Shown here piece by piece: positions 38,075-45,754 of a stretch of 64,000 nucleotides of DNA (positions are counted from its first letter, which is position 1; every line of letters starts with the position of its first letter). A program made the position numbers and the translations under genes. Under the pieces are notes generated by a model that saw only the letters and a list, made by a program, of their open reading frames with translations, had not been told where the DNA came from and ran no database searches. The DNA comes from Amarolinea aalborgensis. GTDB taxonomy: Bacteria; Chloroflexota; Anaerolineae; SSC4; Amarolineaceae. The stretch is from positions 1-64,000 of the forward strand of contig NZ_UETR01000016.1 in NCBI RefSeq assembly GCF_900491745.1. Reading direction: 5' to 3'.

Positions 38075-38091
38075 GAATGACTCTCAGAAAC

Positions 38092-38111
38092 CCGTTTTCT
38101 CCCAGAAAACG
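38092..38111 (-). terminator. Short hairpin with T-run, probable weak terminator
   Basis: CGTTTTCT (38093-38100) and AGAAAACG (38104-38111) pair with a 3-base loop; on the minus strand GGGTTTCT follows. It is positioned at the end of the upstream exported-protein gene and before pth. Confidence 0.5.
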
Positions 38112-38117
38112 AGCTTC

Positions 38118-38936
38118 TTATTGCCGGCGGGCAAGCAGCCAGCGGATGAGCCACTTGAGCACGAGATAAGCAGCCAGGAAGGCGAACGCCGCCACCGCCA
38201 GCCGTGCGCCGCGCAGAAACGCGCCAGTCAAACCTTGTGCGCTCAGCGAACTGGGCATCTGTCCTAGATTGAACAGACTGCCGAACAGGCTGCCGCTGTC
38301 CCCGCCGTTGGCGGTCGTGTCAGTGCCTGTACTGTTCGGTGTCGTGCGCGGGGTTATCGTCCCGCTGATGACAGCCGTCGCCGTGACCACAACTGAGGCC
38401 CGCGGGGTTGGCGTGGCAATCTGAGGCTGCTCCACCGTCACCGGCGTCGGCGTGAAAAGGGAGGTCGGCGTGGCCGTGGGCGCGGCTGGCTCCGGCACGG
38501 TGGGCGTAGCGTCTGGTGTTGGGGTATCCAGGGGTCGGGTGTTCGCCACCAGCAGACCGTTGATTTCCTTTTCGTCATAGTTGCCATCCACGCGTACGAC
38601 CCGCAGTCGCAGAGCATAGGTGCCATCCGGTACGCCGCGTGTGTCCCATGTGCCCAGCAGGCCGTTCGACACCTGGTTGGTCTGCTCGAACATAAAGTGC
38701 CATTCGTCAGGTACACTCTCAGAACGGAAATACAGTTGGAAACGCTGGAAGCCCGGATGAGTGGCTGTGCCGTTGATCGAAATGACGCCGCGCAGGGTGG
38801 AGAAGGGCTGCGGCGAGCTGATGGTCGCTTGCCCGCTTTGCCAGGCCAACGCCAAACCAGGCGCTACCAGAACGCCAATCAACAAGAGTCCGACAAGTAT
38901 ACGCGCCCAGGCAAGCCGCCACTGGGGTCGAATCAT
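38118..38936 (-). CDS. Exported protein with Thr/Pro linker and C-terminal anchor
   Basis: The 272-residue protein has an N-terminal membrane segment (ILVGLLLIGVLVAPGLALA), an Ig-like beta-sandwich (~32-132: ATISSPQPFSTLRGVISING, LRLRVVRVDGNYDEKEING), a long Thr/Pro-rich linker (~135-200) and a C-terminal helix with a basic end (VLKWLIRWLLARRQ). It resembles many Chloroflexota surface proteins. No activity is evident. Confidence 0.75.
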   Translation of the reverse strand: MIRPQWRLAWARILVGLLLIGVLVAPGLALAWQSGQATISSPQPFSTLRGVISINGTATHPGFQRFQLYFRSESVPDEWHFMFEQTNQVSNGLLGTWDTRGVPDGTYALRLRVVRVDGNYDEKEINGLLVANTRPLDTPTPDATPTVPEPAAPTATPTSLFTPTPVTVEQPQIATPTPRASVVVTATAVISGTITPRTTPNSTGTDTTANGGDSGSLFGSLFNLGQMPSSLSAQGLTGAFLRGARLAVAAFAFLAAYLVLKWLIRWLLARRQ

Positions 38937-39243
38937 AAAGGTTTTCCTTCGCCAAATCAGTTATCCACGCACTCTGCGCACGAGCGTGAATGACAATGCC
39001 AGCAGACCTGGAGTCCCGAACTCGTTCGGGTGGTCACCACGCCAATAGGCTGCCAACTTGCGCGGCAGCGCAGCGCATTTTCAGTTCCATGGTGCGTATC
39101 AACGCCCCCGCCAGGCGCCGCAGCGGCCCGGCGATGGGAGAGCGCCACTCAGTTAGTGTAACACAAGCCAAACGGCGGCGCAAACCGACAATCCGCCCCC
39201 TGCGCCTGGGACATGGGTCGGTTGTCAGCACCGGCAACCGTAG
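38937..39243. other. Noncoding gap upstream of the sigma-factor promoter
   Basis: This gap between divergent genes carries no recognised RNA. Short ORFs here look like random GC-rich reading frames. It is followed by the promoter at 39244-39272 and a ~155-base leader to 39432. Confidence 0.5.
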
Positions 39244-39272
39244 TTGACCAGCCGCATGGGATGGGCTACAAT
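39244..39272 (+). promoter_or_regulatory. Promoter of the ECF sigma gene, TTGACC / TACAAT
   Basis: TTGACC (39244-39249), 17-base spacer, TACAAT (39267-39272). The predicted leader to 39433 is about 155 bases; no ORF or RNA family is recognised in it. Confidence 0.6.
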
Positions 39273-39432
39273 CGTGTATCAAGACGTGACCGAGTGGGAA
39301 TTCGAGCTGCTTTTGACGCGCTGCGCAACTTCGCACCGTTTTCGGTGTTCTAACCGGTGCCAATGGGCAGAAACTTGCGGGCAGAGCAGGCGCTCTCCAC
39401 GGATGGTCACACGCTGAGGAGCAAAGCCAGCG

Positions 39433-39993
39433 GTGGCGCCAACAACTGCACGTGAGTTAAGCCTGATTGATCGGGCCAAGACCGACCCTGAAGCATTTGG
39501 TCAGCTGTATGAGATCTACGTAGATCGCATCTACAGTTACATTTATTATCGCACCGGCAGCCATGCTGACGCCGAGGATTTGACGGCCCGCACCTTTTTT
39601 CGGGCGCTGGACAGCATTGGGCGCTATGTTCATCGCGGACTGCCATTCTCAGCCTGGCTCTATCGCATCGCCCATAACCTGGTGGCCAATTGGCATCGCG
39701 ATCGCGGCCGGCGCAAAGTGGTCTCGCTCGAAGATGTCACTGGGGCTGGCGCGCGCGGCGGTACCCCTGACGCGCATGTTGAAGAGAATGAGCGTCGCGC
39801 GGCGCTGCTCGCTGCCATCCGCCGACTGCCTTCCGACCGCCAGCAGCTCATTTCGCTGAAGTTTGTGGAACATCTGCCCAATGCTGAGATTGGGGAAATG
39901 ATGGGGCGGACGGAAGGCGCGATCAAGTCGCTTTATCATCGCACGCTCATTGCGCTGCGTGAGGACCTGGCCGCACGCGGATTCAACTGGTAA
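39433..39993 (+). CDS. ECF-type RNA polymerase sigma factor
   Basis: The 186-residue protein has region 2 (FGQLYEIYVDRIYSYIYYRT, DAEDLTARTFFRAL and FSAWLYRIAHNLVANWHRD) and region 4 (LPSDRQQLISLKFVEHLPNAE, GRTEGAIKSLYHRTL), and lacks regions 1.1 and 3, so it is extracytoplasmic-function type. GTG 39433 lies 10-12 bases after GAGGAG. DegV and a single-pass membrane protein follow; the latter (40961-41359) is a candidate anti-sigma factor. Confidence 0.92.
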   Translation: MAPTTARELSLIDRAKTDPEAFGQLYEIYVDRIYSYIYYRTGSHADAEDLTARTFFRALDSIGRYVHRGLPFSAWLYRIAHNLVANWHRDRGRRKVVSLEDVTGAGARGGTPDAHVEENERRAALLAAIRRLPSDRQQLISLKFVEHLPNAEIGEMMGRTEGAIKSLYHRTLIALREDLAARGFNW

Positions 39994-40074
39994 CGGCCGA
40001 GTTTTTCCGGCGGAGTGCGCGCTTCTGCGCGTGAACGCTGTCGGACAGCGTCCTCCGGAATGGATAGGCTTGTC

Positions 40075-40914
40075 ATGCTGCAACTAGTAACCGATTCGAC
40101 CTGCGACTTGCCGCCCGCATTGATGGCCCAACTGCAACTCCATGTGGTGCCGATCACGATTCGCTTTGGCGCCGACACCTACCTGGAAGGCGAGACCATT
40201 GACGAAGCGACCTTTTATGAGAAAGTGCAGGCCTTGGGCATCATTCCGAAAACGTCGCAGCCTGCGCCCGGCCTTCTGGCTGATGTTTATCGCGAGGCAG
40301 GCCGGCATGGCGATCCGGTGCTGTCGCTGCACATCACGAGCAAGCTGAGCGGCACGTACAATTCGGCCGAGCTGGCCAAGGCCATGGTGCAGGATGAGGT
40401 GCGGGTCGAGGTTTTTGACAGCCTGGCCGGCTCTGGCGCGCTGGGCTTCATGGTGATGGAAGCGCGGCAAATGAGCCAGGCTGGCGCCAGCCTGGACGAC
40501 ATTCTGGCCCGGCTGCGCGTCATTCGCGAGCGCATCCTCATTTTCTTGACGCTCAAGGATCTCAAGTTTGCACAGATGAGCGGCCGCGTCAACGCCCTGC
40601 AATATGCCGTAGCCTCCTTGCTGGACGTCAAGCCCATCGTCGGTCTGCACGAGGGCGCGCTGGATGTGCAAGGGCGTGTACGCAGCCGCAAGCGGGCGTT
40701 GCAGTATTTGTTGGATCTGGTCGCAGAGCGAGTTGGCAAGGCGCCGATCAACTTTGCTGTGATTCACGCACGTGCGGCTGACGAAGCGGCCGAGCTGCTG
40801 CACCGGGCCGAGCAGTGTTTTACGCTGCAGCAGTCTTTTGTGACGCCGCTTTGTACATCTGTCGCCGCCAACTTGGGGCCAGGCACGATCGGCGTCGTGG
40901 CCTACCGGGTTTAG
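40075..40914 (+). CDS. DegV-family fatty-acid-binding protein
   Basis: The 279-residue protein starts LQLVTDSTCDLPP and has FYEKVQALGIIPKTSQPAPG, LHITSKLSGTYNSAELAK and NLGPGTIGVVAY, the DegV/FakB signature. FakB proteins bind a fatty acid and present it to the kinase FakA; no FakA is in view. ATG 40075 is favoured; in-frame ATG 40060 (MDRLV) is the alternative. Confidence 0.9.
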   Translation: MLQLVTDSTCDLPPALMAQLQLHVVPITIRFGADTYLEGETIDEATFYEKVQALGIIPKTSQPAPGLLADVYREAGRHGDPVLSLHITSKLSGTYNSAELAKAMVQDEVRVEVFDSLAGSGALGFMVMEARQMSQAGASLDDILARLRVIRERILIFLTLKDLKFAQMSGRVNALQYAVASLLDVKPIVGLHEGALDVQGRVRSRKRALQYLLDLVAERVGKAPINFAVIHARAADEAAELLHRAEQCFTLQQSFVTPLCTSVAANLGPGTIGVVAYRV

Positions 40915-40960
40915 GCGTTTTGCCTGTGGGCCTAGATCATTACAGAAACGGGGGAGCAAC

Positions 40961-41359
40961 ATGATGTTGATGGAAGACACCACCATCGCCGACTTACTGT
41001 CATCGTATGCCGAACGCTTGTTTTTTGGTGATGATCACTCGCAGGATTACCTCGCCCTGTTCCCAGAGCTGCGCCCAGATTTACATCCACTGCTGCGCCT
41101 GACGCGTGATTTGGCAGCCTGGATGCGGCCTGTCAAGCCGCGCGCCGCCTTTCGCCAGGATCTGCGCCGCGCCTTGGTTGCCACCGGCTACCGCCAGCTG
41201 TCGCCTTCGTTGGCGTTGGAACCGCTTGAGCGCGACTCGCGTCGCGACTGGATGTTAGGCGCGGCTGCGATTGGCTCAGCCGTTTCCGTTGTAGGCGTTC
41301 TAGCCTATCTTTGGCGCAATCGCGACGTCAGTGAGGCGCCGACGCTGCCGGTGCAGTAA
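40961..41359 (+). CDS. Single-pass membrane protein, candidate anti-sigma factor
   Basis: The 132-residue protein has a helical N-terminal cytoplasmic part (IADLLSSYAERLFFGDDHS, FRQDLRRALVATG), one membrane helix (~97-117, MLGAAAIGSAVSVVGVLAYLW) and a short tail. The ATG follows GGGGGAGC. Anti-sigma factors of ECF sigmas often have this shape and lie downstream of the sigma gene; DegV separates them here, and no zinc-finger motif is present. Function is inferred from position only. Confidence 0.6.
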   Translation: MMLMEDTTIADLLSSYAERLFFGDDHSQDYLALFPELRPDLHPLLRLTRDLAAWMRPVKPRAAFRQDLRRALVATGYRQLSPSLALEPLERDSRRDWMLGAAAIGSAVSVVGVLAYLWRNRDVSEAPTLPVQ

Positions 41360-41376
41360 TGTGCACGGACACAGAA

Positions 41377-41466
41377 CCCGGTTCGTCGTGCTTTTGCCAA
41401 AAGTCACGACAAACCGGGCGCCATGCTGATGTCAAACCCGCTTTCGAGGAGAAAGCGGGTTTCTTT
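41377..41466. terminator. Two hairpins between convergent genes; second is a rho-independent terminator for the plus strand
   Basis: Hairpin 1 pairs CCCGGTT.GTCGTG (41377-41390) with CACGACAAACCGGG (41405-41418). Hairpin 2 is a perfect 12-bp stem AAACCCGCTTTC (41434-41445) / GAAAGCGGGTTT (41451-41462) with loop GAGGA, followed by CTTTG. It separates the membrane-protein gene from convergent pepA. Confidence 0.75.
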
Positions 41467-41472
41467 GTGTCC

Positions 41473-43026
41473 TTACTCCGCCCAGCTGCGCACGAACTCC
41501 ACAAGCGTGCGCATAGGGTTGGCCGAAGCACCACGGGGCTGGTAGGGCTTGTTGTCGTCTTGCCAGGCGGCGCCGGCAATGTCAATATGCGCCCACGGCG
41601 TATTCTCTGGCACAAATTCCTGTAAGAAGAGGGCGGCAATGATGGCGCCGGCGTAGCGCGTGCCGGTGCTGCCCTTCATGTCAGCCACATCACTGTTGAT
41701 TCGTTCCCGGTAGGGCTTCCAAAGCGGCAGGCGCCACAATGGCTCGCCAGCCGCTTCGCTGGCTGCCTGCAGCCGGGCGAACAAGGCGTCATCATTGCAG
41801 AAAATGCCGCTCAGATCTGACGAGAGGGTCATCACGATTGAACCTGTCAGGGTCGCGCAGTCCACAATGGCTGTGGGATGGTAGCGCGCGCTGTAGCACA
41901 AGCCGTCGGCCAACACCATGCGACCTTCGGCGTCGGTGCTGATGTATTCAACCGATTTGCCATTCATGGCCTTGACCACATCGCCTGGCTTGATTGCTGC
42001 CGGACCGGGCATGTTCTCAGCCGCGCACACCAGGCCCACCACGCGCACCGGCAGGTGGAGCTGTGCAATGCTGCGCAGCGCGCCGATGACGGCCGCGCCG
42101 CCTGCCATGTCGCTCTTCATCTCCCACATCCCATCGTTGGGCTTGATCGAAATGCCGCCTGTGTCGAATGTAATCGCCTTGCCGACCAGCACCAGGGTGT
42201 CGGCGCTTGCGGCAGCCGGCGGAAAGTATTCCAGCACGATGAACTGCGCCTCTTCGGCGCTGCCGCGGCTGACGCTGAGAAAGGACTCCATGCCCATCGC
42301 GCGCATGGCATCTTCATCACACACCGTCAGGGCAATGCCCATCTCCTGGGTCAACGCCTGCGCCTGCGCAGCCAGAACCTTTGGCGTGACATAATTCCCT
42401 GGCTCGTTCACGAGATCGCGCACCAGGTTGGCGTTGTCAGCCAGTATTTGGCCGACCTGCGCGCCGACCTCCATTTCCTTGACCAGGTCAGCCGTCGGCG
42501 CCAGCAAAATCAGTTCATCTGCATCAACGGTGGCGCGCTGCGAATTTTCCTCACGTTTGTGGGTGATGAAACGATAGAGGCCCAGGATGGTGCCCTCCAC
42601 CACAGCTTGGGCCGCCGTCGCAGCCGGTAGGCGATGGTTGCCAGCGCCATGCACCACGCTCGTCAGCCGCCGCAGCTTTAAGTCAATCAGCGCTTGCGCG
42701 GCGACGCCAGCGGCCCGGCGCGCCAGGGCAGCGCTGAACTCGGCTTGCTTGCCCAGCCCAACCAGCAGAATACGCCGCGTGGCGACGGCATCGCCGTGTG
42801 TGTACAGCAGGCGCGTTTTGAGCGCTTCGCCTTTGAAGTCCCCGGCGTGGATGACTTGTTCGATCATACCGCCCAAGGCAGCATCAAGCGTGCCGAAACC
42901 CGCCTCTTTAGCTGATTGGCCTTCGAACAGGCTGATGACAAGCAAATCGCTCGCAATCTCGTCCCATCCGCCACCGCCCAGGTTCACGTCCTTAATACGA
43001 ATATCCATCTCTTGTGTGCACGGCAT
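41473..43026 (-). CDS. pepA: Leucyl aminopeptidase (M17)
   Basis: The 517-residue enzyme has an N-terminal macro-like domain and a C-terminal catalytic domain with metal ligands in VGKAITFDTGGISIKP, the MKSDMAGGAAV helix and the bicarbonate/metal loop STDAEGRMVLADGL. It removes N-terminal residues from peptides; some family members also bind DNA. ATG 43026 has AAGG upstream; ATG 43008 (MDIRIKD) is the alternative. The 43026 start lies in a perfect 10-bp hairpin described separately. Confidence 0.93.
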   Translation of the reverse strand: MPCTQEMDIRIKDVNLGGGGWDEIASDLLVISLFEGQSAKEAGFGTLDAALGGMIEQVIHAGDFKGEALKTRLLYTHGDAVATRRILLVGLGKQAEFSAALARRAAGVAAQALIDLKLRRLTSVVHGAGNHRLPAATAAQAVVEGTILGLYRFITHKREENSQRATVDADELILLAPTADLVKEMEVGAQVGQILADNANLVRDLVNEPGNYVTPKVLAAQAQALTQEMGIALTVCDEDAMRAMGMESFLSVSRGSAEEAQFIVLEYFPPAAASADTLVLVGKAITFDTGGISIKPNDGMWEMKSDMAGGAAVIGALRSIAQLHLPVRVVGLVCAAENMPGPAAIKPGDVVKAMNGKSVEYISTDAEGRMVLADGLCYSARYHPTAIVDCATLTGSIVMTLSSDLSGIFCNDDALFARLQAASEAAGEPLWRLPLWKPYRERINSDVADMKGSTGTRYAGAIIAALFLQEFVPENTPWAHIDIAGAAWQDDNKPYQPRGASANPMRTLVEFVRSWAE

Positions 43027-43051
43027 TCTGCCTTGTCGGGTCAGAATGCCG
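43021..43051 (-). promoter_or_regulatory. Perfect inverted repeat over the pepA start codon
   Basis: CGGCATTCTG (43021-43030) and CAGAATGCCG (43042-43051) pair perfectly with an 11-base loop. In the pepA mRNA the AAGG binding site is in the loop and the ATG in the 3' arm, so the hairpin could hide the start. It may instead be a DNA operator. Upstream, a TATAAT lies on the minus strand at 43111-43106 without a clear -35. Confidence 0.6.
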
Positions 43052-43255
43052 CTGCGGCTCCTTTCCTCATATTAGCCCGTCGTGTGTGCGATGGGCGTTC
43101 TTGTGATTATACTCTCAGACTGCTGGCAAGAGAAAATTATCTGGGGCCAGGCCTGGAGTCTGCGATACGACTGCCGGCGCGGCAGCCCGTGTGCGCCGAT
43201 CTGAATCTGTTGGATTGCAGGCCCGCGTTCATAGGGCGCGCAAAGTTGGTTGGTA

Positions 43256-43285
43256 TTGGCGTTGCTCAGGCTGACGTGTTACAAT
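43256..43285 (+). promoter_or_regulatory. Promoter, -35 TTGGCG / -10 TACAAT
   Basis: TTGGCG (43256-43261), 18-base spacer, TACAAT (43280-43285), then AGGAGG at 43292-43297. It precedes the decayed phosphoesterase gene and may now serve the downstream lactate dehydrogenase. The gap 43052-43255 shows nothing else. Confidence 0.5.
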
Positions 43286-43314
43286 CTGGCTCAGGAGGAA
43301 CCAGGTCGTGGTGA

Positions 43315-43572
43315 TGCCACACGCGCCAGGAACCCGCGTTCGCCGCATCGGTTGGCGCCTCTGCAGCCCGGCGTCGTCTGTTCGCCATGATTGGCGATGA
43401 CGCCGTCGGCGGCAAGTCAGAAGCCAACGTCGCTGCCCTGGTGCATGGTTGATACCCCATTTTCGTTTTAACCGTTGGGGACAACAACGACCCAAGCATG
43501 GTTCACTCTATGATGATGCGCTGGTCGTCATGGCAACTTGAGGTTGCAGACCGTGCGTTGCGAGTCAGGTGA
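43315..43572 (+). pseudogene. Remnant of a metallophosphoesterase (calcineurin-like) gene
   Basis: One reading frame encodes FAASVGASAARRRLFAMIGDDAVGG, then KSEANVAALVHG, a TGA (43450-43452), and then YPIFVLTVGDNNDP. This matches the first two blocks of secreted calcineurin-like phosphoesterases (FAxIGDYGxG, xVAxLVxxWxPDFxxTxGDNNYP), with the nonsense codon exactly where the conserved Trp would be. The first metal block is altered (GDD for GDY) and nothing homologous follows after about 43500, so the gene is truncated and dead. The preceding promoter and AGGAGG are probably its relics. Confidence 0.6.
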
Positions 43573-43644
43573 GCAGCATCTTCACGATGGCCCGGATTGA
43601 GATATTCGGGACTGACCAGATGATCCAAGGAGGATCCAGAAGCG

Positions 43645-44577
43645 ATGAAAATTGTTATTGTTGGCGCGGGCGCCGTCGGCGCAAGCGCGGCCTATGCCAT
43701 GATGATTGGCGGGCTGGCCGCGGAGATTGTCTTGATAGACGTGAATGAGGCAAAGGCGGAAGGCGAGGCCATGGATCTGATGCACGGCTCACCCTTTGTG
43801 CGGCCGGTGACTGTGCGCGCGGGTAACTACCCTGATTGCGCCGGCGCCAGCATTATTGTCATCACGGCTGGCTCCGCACAGCGCCCCGGCGAAACTCGGC
43901 TCGACCTGGTCAAGCGCAACGCCGGTATTTTTGGTCAAATGATTCCACAGATCGTGGCGGCAGCCCCCGAAGCCATTCTGCTTATTGTCTCCAACCCGGT
44001 TGACATCCTGACCTACGTCAGTCTCAAGCTGTCGGGGCTGCCCGCCAGCCGGGTGATCGGTTCAGGTACGGTGCTGGATACGGCGCGGCTGCGCGCGCTC
44101 TTGGGCCATCGGTTGAACGTGGATCCCCGCAGTGTGCATGGCTATGTCATCGGCGAGCATGGCGACAGCGAAGTGGTTGTCTGGAGCCGCGCCACGGTGG
44201 CCGGGCTGCCCGTGGAAGAATTCTGTCATCAGCGAGGCATCGTGTACAATGCGTCCTTGCGTGAAGACATTGGAACGCAGGTGCGCCGCGCGGCCTATGA
44301 AATCATTGCCCGCAAGGGCGCAACGTACTACGCCATTGGCCTCGGCATCCGCCACATCGTCGAGTCCATCTTGCGCGATCAGAACACCATTCTGACCGTG
44401 TCCACCCTCATGACGGGCCAGTTTGGAATGCAAGACATTTGTCTGAGCTTGCCAAGCATCGTGGACCATGGCGGCGTCGAGGGCGTTCTGCTGCCCGATC
44501 TCAGTCCGGATGAGCTGATCGCGTTGCAGCACTCAGCGACCGTGCTGCACCAGGTTGCCACGTCGGTCGGCCTTTAG
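43645..44577 (+). CDS. ldh: L-lactate dehydrogenase
   Basis: The 310-residue NAD-dependent enzyme has the Rossmann motif IVGAGAVGASAAYAM, the specificity loop TAGSAQRPGETRLDL with Gln in the lactate-dehydrogenase position (malate dehydrogenase has Arg), RVIGSGTVLDTARLR with Arg and Asp, and the catalytic GEHGDSEV. It interconverts pyruvate and lactate. The ATG follows AAGGAGGATCC. It stands alone; the nuo promoter begins 75 bases after it. Confidence 0.93.
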   Translation: MKIVIVGAGAVGASAAYAMMIGGLAAEIVLIDVNEAKAEGEAMDLMHGSPFVRPVTVRAGNYPDCAGASIIVITAGSAQRPGETRLDLVKRNAGIFGQMIPQIVAAAPEAILLIVSNPVDILTYVSLKLSGLPASRVIGSGTVLDTARLRALLGHRLNVDPRSVHGYVIGEHGDSEVVVWSRATVAGLPVEEFCHQRGIVYNASLREDIGTQVRRAAYEIIARKGATYYAIGLGIRHIVESILRDQNTILTVSTLMTGQFGMQDICLSLPSIVDHGGVEGVLLPDLSPDELIALQHSATVLHQVATSVGL

Positions 44578-44651
44578 GCGCCCCGTGCACGACTCTGCAC
44601 GTCGTTCGCGCCTGCCGCAGGCTGTTTGGTAGGCGCTGCGACGCAAGCAGA

Positions 44652-44680
44652 TTGACAAGTATTCGGAATCATGCTACAAT
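44652..44680 (+). promoter_or_regulatory. nuo operon promoter, consensus TTGACA / TACAAT
   Basis: TTGACA (44652-44657), exactly 17 bases, TACAAT (44675-44680). It lies ~136 bases before the nuoA start, leaving a structured leader. Confidence 0.85.
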
Positions 44681-44711
44681 CACGGTCGTGACAAAAGGCA
44701 CGATGTTATTT

Positions 44712-44760
44712 TGACACTCGCAAGGTGTCATAATCGTCACCTCACACCACGTGTGGGGTG
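44712..44760 (+). promoter_or_regulatory. Two hairpins in the nuo leader
   Basis: TGACAC (44712-44717) pairs with GTGTCA (44725-44730), and CACCTCACAC (44738-44747) with GTGTGGGGTG (44751-44760), one G-U pair, 3-base loop. ATGTTTTG follows the second. They may attenuate or stabilise the nuo transcript; no known riboswitch matches. Confidence 0.5.
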
Positions 44761-44815
44761 ATGTTTTGTATAGCGTCTGGCGCATGGCGTTCAGCGACTG
44801 AATCTGGGAGGCCGC

Positions 44816-45172
44816 GTGTCGTTAGACTACATTCCACTCTTAGTTCTTTTTCTTCTCGCTGGCGTTTTTTCAGCAATTGCCATCGTTGTTCCATCGGTGC
44901 TTGGCCCCAAGCGCCCGACGAAGACGAAACTAGCGCCTGTTGAATCGGGCATGATTCCGTTTCATGACGCACACCGCCGCTTCCCCGTGCAGTATTATGT
45001 CGTCGCTGTGCTCTTCATTCTCTTTGATATCGAAGTCATCTTCCTCTACCCCTGGGCTGTCCTCCTGGGCCAGCTCAAGCTGTTCGGTCTAATCGAAATG
45101 GGTGTTTTCTTGCTGCTCCTCGTGGTTGGATATGTTTACGCGTGGCGCAAAGGCGCCCTGGACTGGAATTAG
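44816..45172 (+). CDS. nuoA: NADH-quinone oxidoreductase subunit A
   Basis: The 118-residue, three-helix membrane subunit contains PVESGMIPFHDAHRRF and the conserved acidic helix VLFILFDIEVIFLYPWA. GTG 44816 follows GGGAGG. It is first in the operon, with nuoB 3 bases after its stop. Confidence 0.93.
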   Translation: MSLDYIPLLVLFLLAGVFSAIAIVVPSVLGPKRPTKTKLAPVESGMIPFHDAHRRFPVQYYVVAVLFILFDIEVIFLYPWAVLLGQLKLFGLIEMGVFLLLLVVGYVYAWRKGALDWN

Positions 45173-45175
45173 CAT

Positions 45176-45694
45176 ATGGGCCTTGAGAATCAATTACCGG
45201 AAGATTCCGTCATTACGACCACGCTTGAAAAGGCGGTCAATTGGAGTCGAAGCAACTCTGTCTGGCCGCTGCTGTTTGGCCTGGCCTGCTGTGCACTTGA
45301 GATGATCGCCAGCGGCATATCCCGTCACGACATCGCCCGCTTTGGCTCTGAGCTGTTTCGCGCTTCCCCACGCCAGGCGGACCTGATGATCGTGTCTGGT
45401 CGCGTCTCGAACAAAATGGCCCCAGTCGTCAAGCGCCTGTATGACCAGATGGCTGAACCGAAATGGGTTATCGCCATGGGCATCTGCGCTTCGGCCGGCG
45501 GCCCCTTCAATAACTACGCCATCGTGCAAGGCGTGGACAAGATCATTCCGGTGGATGTCTATGTCCCCGGTTGCCCGCCCCGCCCCGAAGCCCTCTTGTA
45601 CGCGCTGACCAAGCTGCAAGAGAAGATTGGACGCGAGAAGCTACAACGCTTCGCCAACGTTGATGTGACCCAGGCGGAGGGATCAGCCGCCTGA
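45176..45694 (+). CDS. nuoB: NADH-quinone oxidoreductase subunit B
   Basis: The 172-residue subunit carries the N2 [4Fe-4S] cluster next to quinone. Ligands: the adjacent cysteine pair in GLACCALEM, Cys in GICASAGG and Cys in VPGCPPRPE. It starts 3 bases after nuoA. Confidence 0.96.
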   Translation: MGLENQLPEDSVITTTLEKAVNWSRSNSVWPLLFGLACCALEMIASGISRHDIARFGSELFRASPRQADLMIVSGRVSNKMAPVVKRLYDQMAEPKWVIAMGICASAGGPFNNYAIVQGVDKIIPVDVYVPGCPPRPEALLYALTKLQEKIGREKLQRFANVDVTQAEGSAA

Positions 45695-45754
45695 CCATTG
45701 CGCCTCGCGGCGGCCACTCGCCCGTGAGTCAAGCTAGACTGGATTCAATCATTT

